Shown: positions 26,473 to 35,663, numbered from the stretch's first letter. The stretch is DNA of 64,000 nucleotides from JAHEJE01 sp965216335 (GCA_965216335.1 OZ244154.1:2294001-2358000); one strand, 5' to 3'. The notes: generated from the sequence alone by a model not told the origin. Made by a program: numbers and translations.

Positions 26473-27039
26473 ATGGCGCCAGAAAAGGATGTCAAAGCAG
26501 CGCACCCCTGTACTAAATCTCCACCGGGGGACCCGTTGGACCTGATTGAGGCCGCACATCAATTGCACGCGCAGATTTGCGACGCGCTGGAGATCATCGC
26601 CGATGGGCTGCCGGACGATGTCGACTACCGGTTGGCGCTGAAAACCGCCGATACGCTGCGCACCGAATTGCCGCTGCATCACCGCGATGAGGAGGACGGC
26701 CTGTTTCCACTCTTGAGGGAAAGGGCAAAACGAAAAGACAACGTCGGGGAGATACTGTCGCGTCTGACCGAGGAGCACCAGACCGATGAGGGCTTTGCCG
26801 AGGAACTGGGCGAATGCCTCGACATCCTCGGGCGCGGAGAGAAGGTCGGTAACCCGGATATGGTCGGATACATGCTGCGCGGCTTTTTTGAAGGCTACCG
26901 GCGACATCTGCATTGGGAGAACACTCTCCTGCTGCCGTTGGCCCGAAAACGCCTGAAGGAAGATGATCTGGCCGAGTTGCAGAAAATCTTCGCCGCCAAT
27001 CGCCGGGCGTTCAACATCAACTACACACTGTATCAGTGA
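26473..27039 (+). CDS. hemerythrin HHE-domain protein
   Basis: The 188-residue protein is alpha-helical with the HHE metal-binding pattern: HQLHAQI near residue 24, PLHHRDEEDGLFPLL near 67-81, EEHQTDE near 100 and HLHWENTLLLPLA near 146-158. Such proteins bind a di-iron centre and sense or carry oxygen or nitric oxide, or protect iron-sulfur clusters. It is divergent from the cbb3 operon and shares its FNR-type box, so induction at low oxygen is likely. Several in-frame starts exist upstream; the ATG at 26473 best fits the domain. Confidence 0.85.
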   Translation: MAPEKDVKAAHPCTKSPPGDPLDLIEAAHQLHAQICDALEIIADGLPDDVDYRLALKTADTLRTELPLHHRDEEDGLFPLLRERAKRKDNVGEILSRLTEEHQTDEGFAEELGECLDILGRGEKVGNPDMVGYMLRGFFEGYRRHLHWENTLLLPLARKRLKEDDLAELQKIFAANRRAFNINYTLYQ

Positions 27040-27100
27040 TCACGCGGTCCCTGTCGTTGTTCCTGTAGACGAATCGACCCGCCCGCCGTAACGGTTTGGC

Positions 27101-27682
27101 ATGTTGAGGCGGCTTTATGATTGGGTCATGCAGCTTGCCGCGCACCGCAATGCCACCGGTGTGCTGGCAGCCGTATCCTTCGTGGAAAGTTCGGTCTTTC
27201 CGATCCCGCCCGACGCCCTGCTCTTGCCCATGGCGCTCGCCAACCGCGCACGGGCCTGGTTCTACGCTTTTGTGGCGACCGCCGCATCGGTCGCCGGTGG
27301 ATTGGCTGGCTATGCAATCGGCTTTTTTTTGTTCGATACCGTTGGCCAGGCGATTATCGACTTTTACGGTCTGGCCGACAAATTCACCAAGTTCTCCGAT
27401 GTCTACAACGAGTACGGCCTGGCCATCGTGTTCTTCGCCGGCCTGACACCGTTTCCCTATAAGGTGATTACCATCACCAGCGGGCTGACCCACATGGCCC
27501 TGCCGGTGTTCATCGCTGCCAGCATCGTGTCGCGCGGATTGCGGTTCTTCCTCGTCTGCGGCCTGCTCTATTGGTTCGGCCCGCCGGTCAAGGACTTCAT
27601 CGAACGCTATCTCGGCTGGGTCACCCTGGCAGCAGGCATTCTGCTGGTTGGCGGCTTTGTCGCTGTGCGCTATGTGATGTGA
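27101..27682 (+). CDS. YqaA/DedA-like membrane protein
   Basis: The 193-residue protein has four or five hydrophobic segments and the SNARE-associated (DedA/VTT) pattern: FVESSVFPIPPDALLLPMAL near the start, GYAIGFFLFDTVGQ, and FFAGLTPFPYKVITITSG in the middle. This is the YqaA branch of inner-membrane proteins thought to move or organise lipids. It ends one base before the dsbB ATG, so the two genes are translationally coupled. Confidence 0.9.
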   Translation: MLRRLYDWVMQLAAHRNATGVLAAVSFVESSVFPIPPDALLLPMALANRARAWFYAFVATAASVAGGLAGYAIGFFLFDTVGQAIIDFYGLADKFTKFSDVYNEYGLAIVFFAGLTPFPYKVITITSGLTHMALPVFIAASIVSRGLRFFLVCGLLYWFGPPVKDFIERYLGWVTLAAGILLVGGFVAVRYVM

Positions 27683-28186
27683 ATGTTCAGTTCATCGCTT
27701 ACCGCACAAAAAGCCGCTCTGGCGGTGCTCGTTCTGTCTCTGGCCACGATCTGCGGCGCCTGGGGATTTCAGCTGATCGGCGGCTACCTGCCCTGTCCGC
27801 TGTGCCTGCAGCAGCGCATGGCCTACTATGCCGTGATCCCTCTGGCCGGCCTGGCCATTGTGCTCGCCCGCCGAAGCGCCGGACCGGCTGCGCTCATCCT
27901 GATCCTCTGTGCCCTCGCGATGATCGCCAATGCCGGTATCGGCATCTATCAGGCCGGTGCCGAGTGGGGTTTCTGGCCGGGCCCGCAGGCCTGCGCCGGC
28001 GGTGGCGGCCTGTCCGGGGGTCTGCCCGATCTCGACAATGCGGTCGTGGTGCGTTGCGACGAAGCCCAGTTGCGCATTCTCGGCCTGTCCTTTGCCGGCT
28101 GGAATGTCGTGATCTCGCTGACGATCGCTACCCTCGCCATCATCGGCGCCAGGCTGGCATCAAGAGGCAGATCGCTTCAAGCTTGA
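27683..28186 (+). CDS. dsbB: disulfide bond formation protein B
   Basis: The 167-residue inner-membrane protein has four hydrophobic segments. The first redox pair is in YLPCPLCLQQRMAYY (about 34-48) and the second pair lies in the periplasmic loop around GPQACAGG and VVRCDEAQ (about 104 and 126). DsbB reoxidises DsbA by passing electrons to quinone. No dsbA is adjacent. Length is normal. Confidence 0.92.
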   Translation: MFSSSLTAQKAALAVLVLSLATICGAWGFQLIGGYLPCPLCLQQRMAYYAVIPLAGLAIVLARRSAGPAALILILCALAMIANAGIGIYQAGAEWGFWPGPQACAGGGGLSGGLPDLDNAVVVRCDEAQLRILGLSFAGWNVVISLTIATLAIIGARLASRGRSLQA

Positions 28187-28270
28187 ATCCAGCCCTAGGT
28201 ATCTGAGGATACTCGCTGCCGCCTCAAGCCGATACACCCGTCAGCAAAACGCCCGCCAATGCTGCCGGCA

Positions 28271-28837
28271 TTACGGCTCCAGTTCGGTGTCCCAGTAGAG
28301 ATAGTCCTGCCAGCTCTCGTGCAGGTGGTTGGGCGGAAAGCGCCGTCCGTTGCGGTGCAGCTGGTAGACGCTCGGCCGCACCGGAGCCTGCATCGGATGC
28401 ATCCGGGCATCCCCGGGCATCTTGCCGCCCTTCTTCAGGTTGCACGGCGAGCAGGCCGCAACGACATTCTCCCAGGTCGTCAGCCCGCCGCGCGAGCGCG
28501 GAATCAGGTGGTCGAAGGTCAGCTCGTCTTCAATGCCGCAGTACTGGCATCTGAACTGATCGCGCAGGAACACGTTGAACCTGGTAAAGGCCGGGAACTG
28601 TGCCGGTTTGACATAGGTCTTCAGGGACACGACGCTCGGCAGCCGGAAGGCAGAACTCGGACTGTGCACCTCGGTGTCATATTCCGAAACGATGTTGACC
28701 CGCTCGAGAAACACCGCCTTGATCGCATCCTGCCACGACCACAGCGACAACGGGTAATAACTCAACGGCTGAAAGTCCGCATTGAGCACCAGCGCCGGAC
28801 AATTCTCCGGCCGCGCCGTGGCGGCTTCTTGCAACAT
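28271..28837 (-). CDS. HNH endonuclease family protein
   Basis: The 188-residue protein contains an HNH nuclease module (about 92-140). Paired cysteines lie in FRCQYCG and ACSPCN, flanking the core TFDHLIPRSRGGLTTWENVV. The N-terminal half (NADFQPLSYYPLSLWSWQDA) is conserved in a chromosomal family common in bacteria that is not part of a restriction system. Its function is unknown. No methylase or mobile element is nearby. Confidence 0.9.
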   Translation of the reverse strand: MLQEAATARPENCPALVLNADFQPLSYYPLSLWSWQDAIKAVFLERVNIVSEYDTEVHSPSSAFRLPSVVSLKTYVKPAQFPAFTRFNVFLRDQFRCQYCGIEDELTFDHLIPRSRGGLTTWENVVAACSPCNLKKGGKMPGDARMHPMQAPVRPSVYQLHRNGRRFPPNHLHESWQDYLYWDTELEP

Positions 28838-28955
28838 GTGCTCAACACCTTATCAGTTCACCAACCCCGATCCGTTCCGGCCGTATATCGCCGCCGGATC
28901 GGCGCTGCCTACTATATCGGGTATGTCACCCTTGTGAACCCCCGACCGGGCCGCT

Positions 28956-29624
28956 TCATTTCGCCGGCATGTTGTTGATCTTGCGGTAATAGGTCCACAG
29001 CATTCGGGCCGCAACGGCCCGCGCCGGCCGCCACCCTTCCGCCAGTTGGCACATCATCCTGCGATCCGGACGTCCGGGCATTTCGAACGCCGTCTGAACC
29101 GCAACCTGCAATGCCAGATCGCCCGCCGGCCACACATCGGCACGGCCGAGACACGCCAGCAGGTAAACTTCAGCCGTCCAGTCCCCGATGCCCTTGACCT
29201 GCTTGAGCTGGTCGATCGCCTGATCGTCCTCAAGCCGTTCAAGCCCGGCAAGATCGAGCCGGCCATCGCAGATAACCTCGCCGAGATGGCGCATGGTGCG
29301 CAGCTTCGGACCGGACAGTCCGCACGCCCGGTAGGCCTCCTCCGGCGCCGCCGCCAGGACCTGCGGGTCGAACGGCGAAAAGGCCGCCTCGACACGGGCC
29401 CAGATAGCCGCCGCCGCTTTCAGGGAAATCATCTGCTCGGTGATCATGAACAGCAGGCTGGCGAGCCCCGCCGGCTGCCGCCGCAAATCAGGTTCGCCGG
29501 CCTCATTGCGGACAGCCGCCATCACCGGATCGCTTTCGATCAGATAGCGCACCCCGGCCATGACATCCGACTGGCTGTTGATCCGCCGGGGCACCGCAGC
29601 GTGAAGCATTTGACCATCCGCCAT
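28956..29624 (-). CDS. DNA-3-methyladenine glycosylase II (AlkA-type)
   Basis: The 222-residue protein has the HhH-GPD fold. The helix-hairpin-helix LKQVKGIGDWTAEVYLLACL is near 135-154 and the catalytic aspartate lies in VWPAGDLALQ near 165. It excises alkylated bases from DNA. The ATG at 29624 is chosen; others at 29642 and 29609 are possible and no strong ribosome-binding site decides. The very long open frame running to 30266 is antisense to gluQRS and is not real. The start is 51 bases from the divergent gluQRS gene. Confidence 0.88.
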   Translation of the reverse strand: MADGQMLHAAVPRRINSQSDVMAGVRYLIESDPVMAAVRNEAGEPDLRRQPAGLASLLFMITEQMISLKAAAAIWARVEAAFSPFDPQVLAAAPEEAYRACGLSGPKLRTMRHLGEVICDGRLDLAGLERLEDDQAIDQLKQVKGIGDWTAEVYLLACLGRADVWPAGDLALQVAVQTAFEMPGRPDRRMMCQLAEGWRPARAVAARMLWTYYRKINNMPAK

Positions 29625-29675
29625 ATGCCGGATTATAGCCATGCCATGATCCGCGTCAGCAGCAATTGACCGACA

Positions 29676-30545
29676 ATGACCGCCCGCGTGCGCTTTGCGC
29701 CCAGCCCGAACGGCCCCTTGCATCTCGGACACGCCTATTCGGCTCTGTTCACCCAGCAAATCGCCCGCCAGCTCGACGCGGAAATCCTGCTGCGCATCGA
29801 AGATATCGACCGCGCCCGCTGCAAGCCTCGGTTCAGCGAGTGGATCGCGGAGGATTTGGCCTGGCTCGGGTTTGGTTGGTCCAACGGCATCCGCCGTCAG
29901 AGCGAACACCTGCCGGCCTACACAACCGCCCTGGACCGGCTCGACCGGTTGCGCCTGCTCTATCCATGCTTCTGTACCCGCAAAAAGCTCACCGCCGGCA
30001 AGGGCCCCAAGGACCCGGACGGCGCCCCCGTCTACCCGGGCTACTGCAAGCTGCTCACAGCCCGCGACCGCATGCAGCTCATGACCGCCGGCACGCCCTA
30101 CGCCCTGCGGCTTGACATGAGCCGCGCCATCGTCGCCGCCGGCAATGCCGTCACCTTCCTCGAGCAGGAAAGCGGACCTGAAGGCCAGACCGGACGGGTG
30201 AATATCACACCACGGGCATGGGGCGATGTCGTACTCGCCCGCAAGGACATCGGCACCAGCTATCACATCGCCGTGGTGGTCGACGATGCCCTACAGAACA
30301 TCACCCACGTCACTCGTGGCCAGGACCTGTTCCACGCCACCAGCATCCACCGGATCTTGCAGGTCCTGTTGGAACTGCCGCAACCGCAGTATTTCCACCA
30401 TCGCCTGATCAGCGACGACACCGGCCGCAAGCTGTCAAAAAGCGCCGAAGACCGTTCCCTGCGCTCCCTGCGCAAAGCCGGCGTGAGCCCGGCGCAAATC
30501 CGCGAAACCCTGGGTTTCGGCGACGCTCAGTCCACCAGGGCCTGA
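29676..30545 (+). CDS. gluQ: tRNA glutamyl-Q(34) synthetase
   Basis: The 289-residue protein is a truncated glutamyl-tRNA synthetase: RFAPSPNGPLHLGHAYSAL carries the HIGH-type motif and KLSKS (about 259-263) is the KMSKS motif. A zinc site is suggested by CFCTRKK and the later YPGYCK. The anticodon-binding domain is missing, as in GluQRS, which attaches glutamate to queuosine of tRNA-Asp. Its end overlaps the convergent serine hydrolase gene by 19 bases. Confidence 0.93.
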   Translation: MTARVRFAPSPNGPLHLGHAYSALFTQQIARQLDAEILLRIEDIDRARCKPRFSEWIAEDLAWLGFGWSNGIRRQSEHLPAYTTALDRLDRLRLLYPCFCTRKKLTAGKGPKDPDGAPVYPGYCKLLTARDRMQLMTAGTPYALRLDMSRAIVAAGNAVTFLEQESGPEGQTGRVNITPRAWGDVVLARKDIGTSYHIAVVVDDALQNITHVTRGQDLFHATSIHRILQVLLELPQPQYFHHRLISDDTGRKLSKSAEDRSLRSLRKAGVSPAQIRETLGFGDAQSTRA

Positions 30546-31747
30546 TAGACCAGGGCCCGCAGCTCCTTGCGCAGCGGATAGAAGCTTGACGGCATCAGCT
30601 GAGTGAGAAACAGCACCGCCATGTTCTCGACCGGATCGACGAAGAACACCGTGGAGGCCATGCCGCCCCAGCCGAAGTCGCCTGGGCTGCCGGGCATTTG
30701 CGATATGGCCGGGTTGAGCGTGGTTGAGAACCCCAGTCCGAAGCCGATGCCGTGAAACGATGTCTCACACCACGTGTCGGGGCCCATGGAGGCCAGATCC
30801 CCGGGCAGGTGATTGCGGGTCATGAAATCAAGCGTGCGCGGCGAGATCAGCCGTTCGCCCTGGAAAACCCCGCCGAGCCGCAGCATTTCGGCAAAGATCA
30901 GGTAATCGCCCGCCTTTGAGATCAGTCCGCCACCACCTGAGAACGTATTGACCCTGCCGGCCAGATAGGCGCTGTCTGCGCCATTCTCAACCAGCCTCAA
31001 GCCGCCGCTTTCGGTCTTGTGGGTATAAAGGCTGGCCAGCCTGGTCTCCTCGCCTTTCGACACCTCAAAACCGGTATCTTTCATCCCCAGCGGTTCAAAA
31101 ATCTGTGTGCGGAAATAGTCGTCGAGACGCTGGCCGGAAATCACCTCGATCAGCCGCCCCAGAACGTCACTGGCCACGGAATAGCGCCAGCGTGTCCCCG
31201 GCTCGAACTGCAGCGGCAGTGCCGCCACCTTCTTGACCGTCGCTGCAAGCCCGCCGCTGGCAGGCGCAAAATCGAGCTTGTCCTGCTCATGCCTTTCACC
31301 GAGCAGACCACCGTTGAAGCTGTAGGTCAGCCCGGCAATGTGGGTGAGCAAGTGATGAATGGTCGGCTTGGTCTTGGCCGGTTTGACCTTGCTCAGTTTT
31401 TTCGCACCTTTGCGCAGCACCACCGGGTCGGCAAACTCCGGCAGAAAGGATTCAATCGGATCGTCGAGATGAAACAGGCCGCGCTCATAGAGCATCATCA
31501 GACCCACCGCCGTCACCGGCTTGGTCATCGAAAACACGCGCACAAGCGTGTCGTGATCGTAGGGCGTGCCGGCTTCGACATCGCGCAGCCCCGTGAACCC
31601 CTGCCAGGCCACTTCGTCGTTGCGCGCAATCACCGTTGCCGCAAACGGCAACTTGCCGGCCTCGACATAGCGCTGCATCCAGTCCTGGATGCGCTCCAGC
31701 CGCAACGGATCAAACCCCAATTGCGCCGCTCTTGCCGTGTCCTTCAT
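30527..31747 (-). CDS. serine hydrolase, class C beta-lactamase-related (CubicO/EstB type)
   Basis: The 406-residue protein has the penicillin-binding-like fold. The nucleophile motif is SMTK in VFSMTKPVTAVGLM (about 72), the second motif is WRYSVASDVLG (about 188), and a C-terminal FGWGGMAS replaces KTG. Such proteins are usually esterases or peptidases rather than antibiotic-resistance enzymes. No signal peptide is visible. It lies 82 bases downstream of an orphan peptide-binding protein gene on the same strand. Confidence 0.88.
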   Translation of the reverse strand: MKDTARAAQLGFDPLRLERIQDWMQRYVEAGKLPFAATVIARNDEVAWQGFTGLRDVEAGTPYDHDTLVRVFSMTKPVTAVGLMMLYERGLFHLDDPIESFLPEFADPVVLRKGAKKLSKVKPAKTKPTIHHLLTHIAGLTYSFNGGLLGERHEQDKLDFAPASGGLAATVKKVAALPLQFEPGTRWRYSVASDVLGRLIEVISGQRLDDYFRTQIFEPLGMKDTGFEVSKGEETRLASLYTHKTESGGLRLVENGADSAYLAGRVNTFSGGGGLISKAGDYLIFAEMLRLGGVFQGERLISPRTLDFMTRNHLPGDLASMGPDTWCETSFHGIGFGLGFSTTLNPAISQMPGSPGDFGWGGMASTVFFVDPVENMAVLFLTQLMPSSFYPLRKELRALVYQALVD

Positions 31748-31770
31748 GGCTGCAACTCTCCGAACGAATA

Positions 31771-31794
31771 CGACCGGCAGAACACTGCCGGTCG
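31771..31794. terminator. intergenic hairpin between binding protein and serine hydrolase genes
   Basis: A perfect 10-bp stem CGACCGGCAG / CTGCCGGTCG with a 4-base loop lies 35 bases past the binding-protein stop. There is no T run, so it may be a weak terminator or a 3'-end stabiliser that lowers expression of the downstream hydrolase. Confidence 0.45.
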
Positions 31795-31829
31795 CACACT
31801 GCTTTGTAAAGCGGACTCAGAAACGATGC

Positions 31830-33425
31830 TTAAACGAACCACCAGCGGCGGAAGATGTAGGTGCCGTCCTGGTCGTAGTTCGAGTTCAACTCGCCATGCG
31901 CCACCTTCTTGGAATGCGCGGTCACGAAATTGTTGAACATCAGCACGCAAATGCCGCCGTCGTCATGCAGAATCTGCTGCATCTCGGCATACATCCCGGC
32001 ACGCTTCTTGTCGTCCAGTTCGGCCCGCGCCGCGACCAGCAGTTCATTGAACTTGGCGTTTTTCCAGAACGTGTCGTTCCAGGCCGCGCCGTCGGCATAA
32101 GCCGTCGTCATCATCCAGTCGACGGTCGGACGCCCGCTCCAATATGAGAAGCACCAGGGCTTCTTCATCCACACGTTTGACCAATAGCCGTCCGCGGCTT
32201 CACGGACCACGTTGATGTCGATGTTGCAGGCCTTGGCATGCTCCTTCATCAACAATGCTGCATCGACCGCACCGGCAAAGGCGGCATCCGAGGTCGAGAG
32301 ATCGACCTTGAGCGAATCCATTCCGGCCTTCTTGAGATGGAACTTTGCCTTTTCCGGATCAAACTGATGGATCGGCTCCGGCTGCGTGGCGTACTTGATC
32401 GACGGCGCAATCGGGTTGTCATTGCCTGGAATGCCGTGCCCGGACAACACCTTCTTGACCATGTCTTCACGGTTGAAGCAGTACTTCAGCGCATTGCGCA
32501 CATCGGGATTGTCGAACGGCGCAATCGTCGTGTTCATCGGCGCAACGTAGTGCGAGAAGCCGGTCACCTCATCGATCTCGATGTTCGGGTTGCGCTTCAT
32601 CAGCGCCAGCGTCTTCAGGTCCGGCCGGTCGATGAAGTGCAGATCGCCGGAGGTGAGCGCACTGCTGCGCGCCACCACATCCGCCAACGTCAGCATCTCA
32701 ATGTCCTCGAAGTACGAGTCATTGTGGTAGTTGGGATTGCGCTTGGCACGCAGGGCAACGCCGGGATCGAAATTCTCCAGAATATAGGCCCCTGTGCCGT
32801 TACCGCTCTTCCAGTCGATCTTGCCGTCTTCCGTTGCGGCATAAATCGGCAGGTGATAGTCCGTCGTCACATACGGGAAGTCGGCACTGCCGGCTTTCAA
32901 CTCGAACACCACGGTGTCCGCACCATCCGCCTTGACCGATTCGATCGGTTCCAGCGCCGACTTGACCGCCGATTTGGATTCCTCGTTGGTGTGATGGTTG
33001 TAAGTTGCCACGACATCGTTGGCATCAAGCGTCTTGCCATTGTGGAACGTCACGCCCTTGCGCAACTTGAACACCCAGCGCTTGGCGCTGGCATCGGCCT
33101 CAAACGATTCCGCCAGGTTCGGCACGACTTCGTTCTTCTGGTTGATATCAACCAGTGCGTCACCAACAATGCCGATACCGATGTTGCCGGTGAACGAATT
33201 CGCCCAGGTGGCCGGGTCCATCGAGTCCGTCGTCGAGCCATGCCCGAGCCCCATGCGGAACGATCCGCCCTTTTGCGGTTCGGCACGCACGGCCGAAACA
33301 TACATCTCCTTTGACGCCGCAAGGGTGAAACCCGCCGCCATCGACAACTGGATAAAATCACGGCGGGACATTTTTCCCTTGCCGGCCAGTTTCTTAAATT
33401 TTTTCAAATCCCTATTCAGCGTCAT
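31830..33425 (-). CDS. extracellular solute-binding protein, peptide/nickel family 5
   Basis: The 531-residue protein has a Tat-type signal (MSRRDFIQLSMAAGFTLAAS, about 19-38). A family 5 substrate-binding fold follows, seen in WVFKLRKGVTFHNGKTLDANDV (about 118-139) and the later FNREDMVKKVLSGHGIPGN. It should capture a peptide or similar solute in the periplasm for an ABC importer. No permease or ATPase gene lies nearby, so the partner is encoded elsewhere or it serves another role. Confidence 0.93.
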   Translation of the reverse strand: MTLNRDLKKFKKLAGKGKMSRRDFIQLSMAAGFTLAASKEMYVSAVRAEPQKGGSFRMGLGHGSTTDSMDPATWANSFTGNIGIGIVGDALVDINQKNEVVPNLAESFEADASAKRWVFKLRKGVTFHNGKTLDANDVVATYNHHTNEESKSAVKSALEPIESVKADGADTVVFELKAGSADFPYVTTDYHLPIYAATEDGKIDWKSGNGTGAYILENFDPGVALRAKRNPNYHNDSYFEDIEMLTLADVVARSSALTSGDLHFIDRPDLKTLALMKRNPNIEIDEVTGFSHYVAPMNTTIAPFDNPDVRNALKYCFNREDMVKKVLSGHGIPGNDNPIAPSIKYATQPEPIHQFDPEKAKFHLKKAGMDSLKVDLSTSDAAFAGAVDAALLMKEHAKACNIDINVVREAADGYWSNVWMKKPWCFSYWSGRPTVDWMMTTAYADGAAWNDTFWKNAKFNELLVAARAELDDKKRAGMYAEMQQILHDDGGICVLMFNNFVTAHSKKVAHGELNSNYDQDGTYIFRRWWFV

Positions 33426-33545
33426 GTGTGCTCTCCCTCATTTGCACTTTTGGTTTGTCGCAGATCGCTATGCAGACATATCTACACATACTTGGCGGCC
33501 CGGCAAAATTAAATTGTCAATAGGTTGGCAGCTGTATCGACCAGG

Positions 33546-34580
33546 TTAGCGTTCGGTCAGTTTCAGCTCGATGCGGCGGTTCTTGGCCTTGGCCTCATCG
33601 GTTTCAGCCGGATCGATGGGTTGGAACTCGCCAAAGCCGGCGGCAACCAGGCGTTTCGGCGGAATACCCTTTTCAATAAGCGTCTTGACCACCGCAATGG
33701 CCCGGAACGAGGACAGTTCCCAGTTCGACTGGAACTGCACCGTACTGATCGGATCGATGTCCGTGTGCCCGTCGACACGCAGCACCCAGTTGATGTCTTC
33801 CGGGATCTGCTGATCAAGCTCGACAATCGCCTGGGCCAGCTTGTCCAGCTCACGCGCCCCTTCCGGGTTGATCTCCGACGAGCCCTTGGTGAACAGCACC
33901 TCGGACTGGAACACGAACCGGTCGCCGACCACCCGGATATCGGAACGCTGCGACAGGATGCGCCGCAACCGTCCGAAGAATTCCGAACGGTACCGCGCCA
34001 GCTCCTGCACCCGCTGCGCCAGCGCGACATTGAGCCTGCGGCCGAGATCGGCGATCTGGGTCTTCGATTGCTGGTCGCGGGTTTCCGCCGCCTCCAGCGC
34101 GTCGTTGAGCACCGCTATCTGCCTGCGCAGCGCCGCCAGTTGCTGGTTGAGCAGCTCCACCCGCGCCAGCGCCTCGGCTGAAATCTTCTTTTCGCCCTCG
34201 AGCGCCGTCTGCACCTGACTGAGCGCGCCGGACGATGATTGGCCTTCTGCTCGCAGGACATCGATCACACCCTGCAGCTGCGACGTCTCATCGCGGGCCG
34301 CTTTGAGATCATCGGTCAGCGCCGCGAGGGTGGTTTCAAGACCGGCCTTCGCGGAGGCCTCGAGCGCCAGCAGCTCGCTCAGCTCGGCAATCTGCGAGCG
34401 CAATTTGGTCAGCACCGTGTCCTGCCCGGTGATTTCCCGCGCCAGCATGAACTGGGCGATCATGAACACCGACAACAGGAAGGTGATCACCAGCAGCAGC
34501 TGCGCCATGGCATCGACGAACCCCGGCCAATAGTAGCCGGCGCCGGCTGAACGCTCCCTGCGGCTGGCGAGCCCCGCCAT
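33546..34580 (-). CDS. OmpA/MotB-like peptidoglycan-binding membrane protein
   Basis: The 344-residue protein has one N-terminal membrane helix (about 17-47) with an aspartate at its start in YYWPGFVDAMAQLLLVITFL, the position of the MotB proton-path Asp. A long coiled coil (about 50-210) and a C-terminal OmpA domain (about 220-340, with RVDGHTDIDP and NRRIELKL) follow. It pairs with the MotA/ExbB-like protein encoded 3 bases upstream, making a proton-driven envelope motor. It is not the flagellar stator, since no flagellar genes are present. Confidence 0.85.
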   Translation of the reverse strand: MAGLASRRERSAGAGYYWPGFVDAMAQLLLVITFLLSVFMIAQFMLAREITGQDTVLTKLRSQIAELSELLALEASAKAGLETTLAALTDDLKAARDETSQLQGVIDVLRAEGQSSSGALSQVQTALEGEKKISAEALARVELLNQQLAALRRQIAVLNDALEAAETRDQQSKTQIADLGRRLNVALAQRVQELARYRSEFFGRLRRILSQRSDIRVVGDRFVFQSEVLFTKGSSEINPEGARELDKLAQAIVELDQQIPEDINWVLRVDGHTDIDPISTVQFQSNWELSSFRAIAVVKTLIEKGIPPKRLVAAGFGEFQPIDPAETDEAKAKNRRIELKLTER

Positions 34581-34583
34581 GGT

Positions 34584-35663
34584 CTAGCTCTCGTCCTTGG
34601 GGGGATCGAATGCGCCGCGGATCTTGCCGGAAAGTGAGGTGCCTCGCGACACCAGCTTGTCGATGGAATCGCGGATCTGCGCCGTCTGGCCGGTTTGTTC
34701 CTCGGCCCACTGGCGCATGATCTTCTGTTCTTCGCGCATCTGGTGCACGAGCCCGCCGACGGCATCGGCAAGCTTGCCCATCGATTCGGTGTCGGCCTCC
34801 TCGACATTCACCGCCTGCCCGGCATCGTTGAGGGCGTCTTCCAGCGTCCGGTTGACCTGATCGATGCCTTTCTGAAGTTCGCTCATGTCCATCTTGACGT
34901 AGCCCGGCACGCCAAGCTGACCGCCATGGCCGGCCGCGATATCGGTTATCGACGACAGCCAGTCTTCGAGATCGTTGTAAAAGCGGTTCTGCGCCTGGCT
35001 GGCCTGCAGCTCCAGAAAGCCCAGCACCAGCGATCCGGCAAGCCCGAACAGCGAGGATGAGAACGACGTGCCCATTCCGGCCAGCGGCGCCTCAAGGCCC
35101 GATTTCAATTCTTCGAAGATCGTGCTCGATTCCGCCGTGGCGACATCAAGCTGACGGATCACCTGACCGACCGCGGTCACCGTGTCGAGCAATCCCCAGA
35201 AGGTGCCGAGCAGGCCGAGAAAGATCAGCAGACCGACCAGATAGCGCGAGATATCGCGCGATTCATCGAGCCGCGACGCCAGTGAATCGAGCAGCGAACG
35301 CAACGACAGCGGCGACAGCACCGTTTCGCCCTGCCGGTCGCGCAGCAGCGTCGCCATCGGCGCCAGCAACCGCGGCGTATAGGGAATTTCCAGTCCCGGA
35401 TCGGCGATCCGGTAATTGTTGACCCAGTTCACCTCGGGAAACAGCCGCCAGACCATGCGAAAGGCGTAAACAATGCCCAGAAACAGGACAAAGATGATCA
35501 ATCCGTTCAGCCCCGGATTGGCCATAAACGCTGTCTTGATTTGCGGATAGAGCACGGCGGCCACCATTGCCACCAGGATCGTGAACACCATCATGCGGAT
35601 CAGATAAATCCGCGGCCGGTCCAGAACTTCCGCGTCCGTTTCCTCAACCATCACCAATGCCAT
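34584..35663 (-). CDS. MotA/TolQ/ExbB-type proton channel protein
   Basis: The 359-residue protein has membrane segments at about 23-42, 53-72, 142-166 and 195-218. The conserved channel stretch is SRYLVGLLIFLGLLGTFWGLLDTV and the second GMGTSFSSSLFGLAGSLVLGF. The C-terminal third is hydrophilic and likely coiled, which is unusual for ExbB. It lies 3 bases upstream of the MotB-like gene and 113 bases downstream of suhB. The role of the pair is unknown. Confidence 0.85.
   Translation of the reverse strand: MALVMVEETDAEVLDRPRIYLIRMMVFTILVAMVAAVLYPQIKTAFMANPGLNGLIIFVLFLGIVYAFRMVWRLFPEVNWVNNYRIADPGLEIPYTPRLLAPMATLLRDRQGETVLSPLSLRSLLDSLASRLDESRDISRYLVGLLIFLGLLGTFWGLLDTVTAVGQVIRQLDVATAESSTIFEELKSGLEAPLAGMGTSFSSSLFGLAGSLVLGFLELQASQAQNRFYNDLEDWLSSITDIAAGHGGQLGVPGYVKMDMSELQKGIDQVNRTLEDALNDAGQAVNVEEADTESMGKLADAVGGLVHQMREEQKIMRQWAEEQTGQTAQIRDSIDKLVSRGTSLSGKIRGAFDPPKDES

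Noticed and set aside
28271..28837. Restriction or mobile-intron endonuclease
   Set aside because: The HNH gene stands among housekeeping genes with no methylase, specificity subunit or intron.
30527..31747. Beta-lactam resistance gene
   Set aside because: The fold is beta-lactamase-related, but the motifs fit esterase/CubicO proteins, with no signal peptide and no resistance context.
33546..35663. Zorya-type phage defence (ZorA/ZorB)
   Set aside because: Only the MotA/MotB-like pair is present; no ZorC, ZorD or ZorE-like genes flank it, and the neighbours are suhB and efp.
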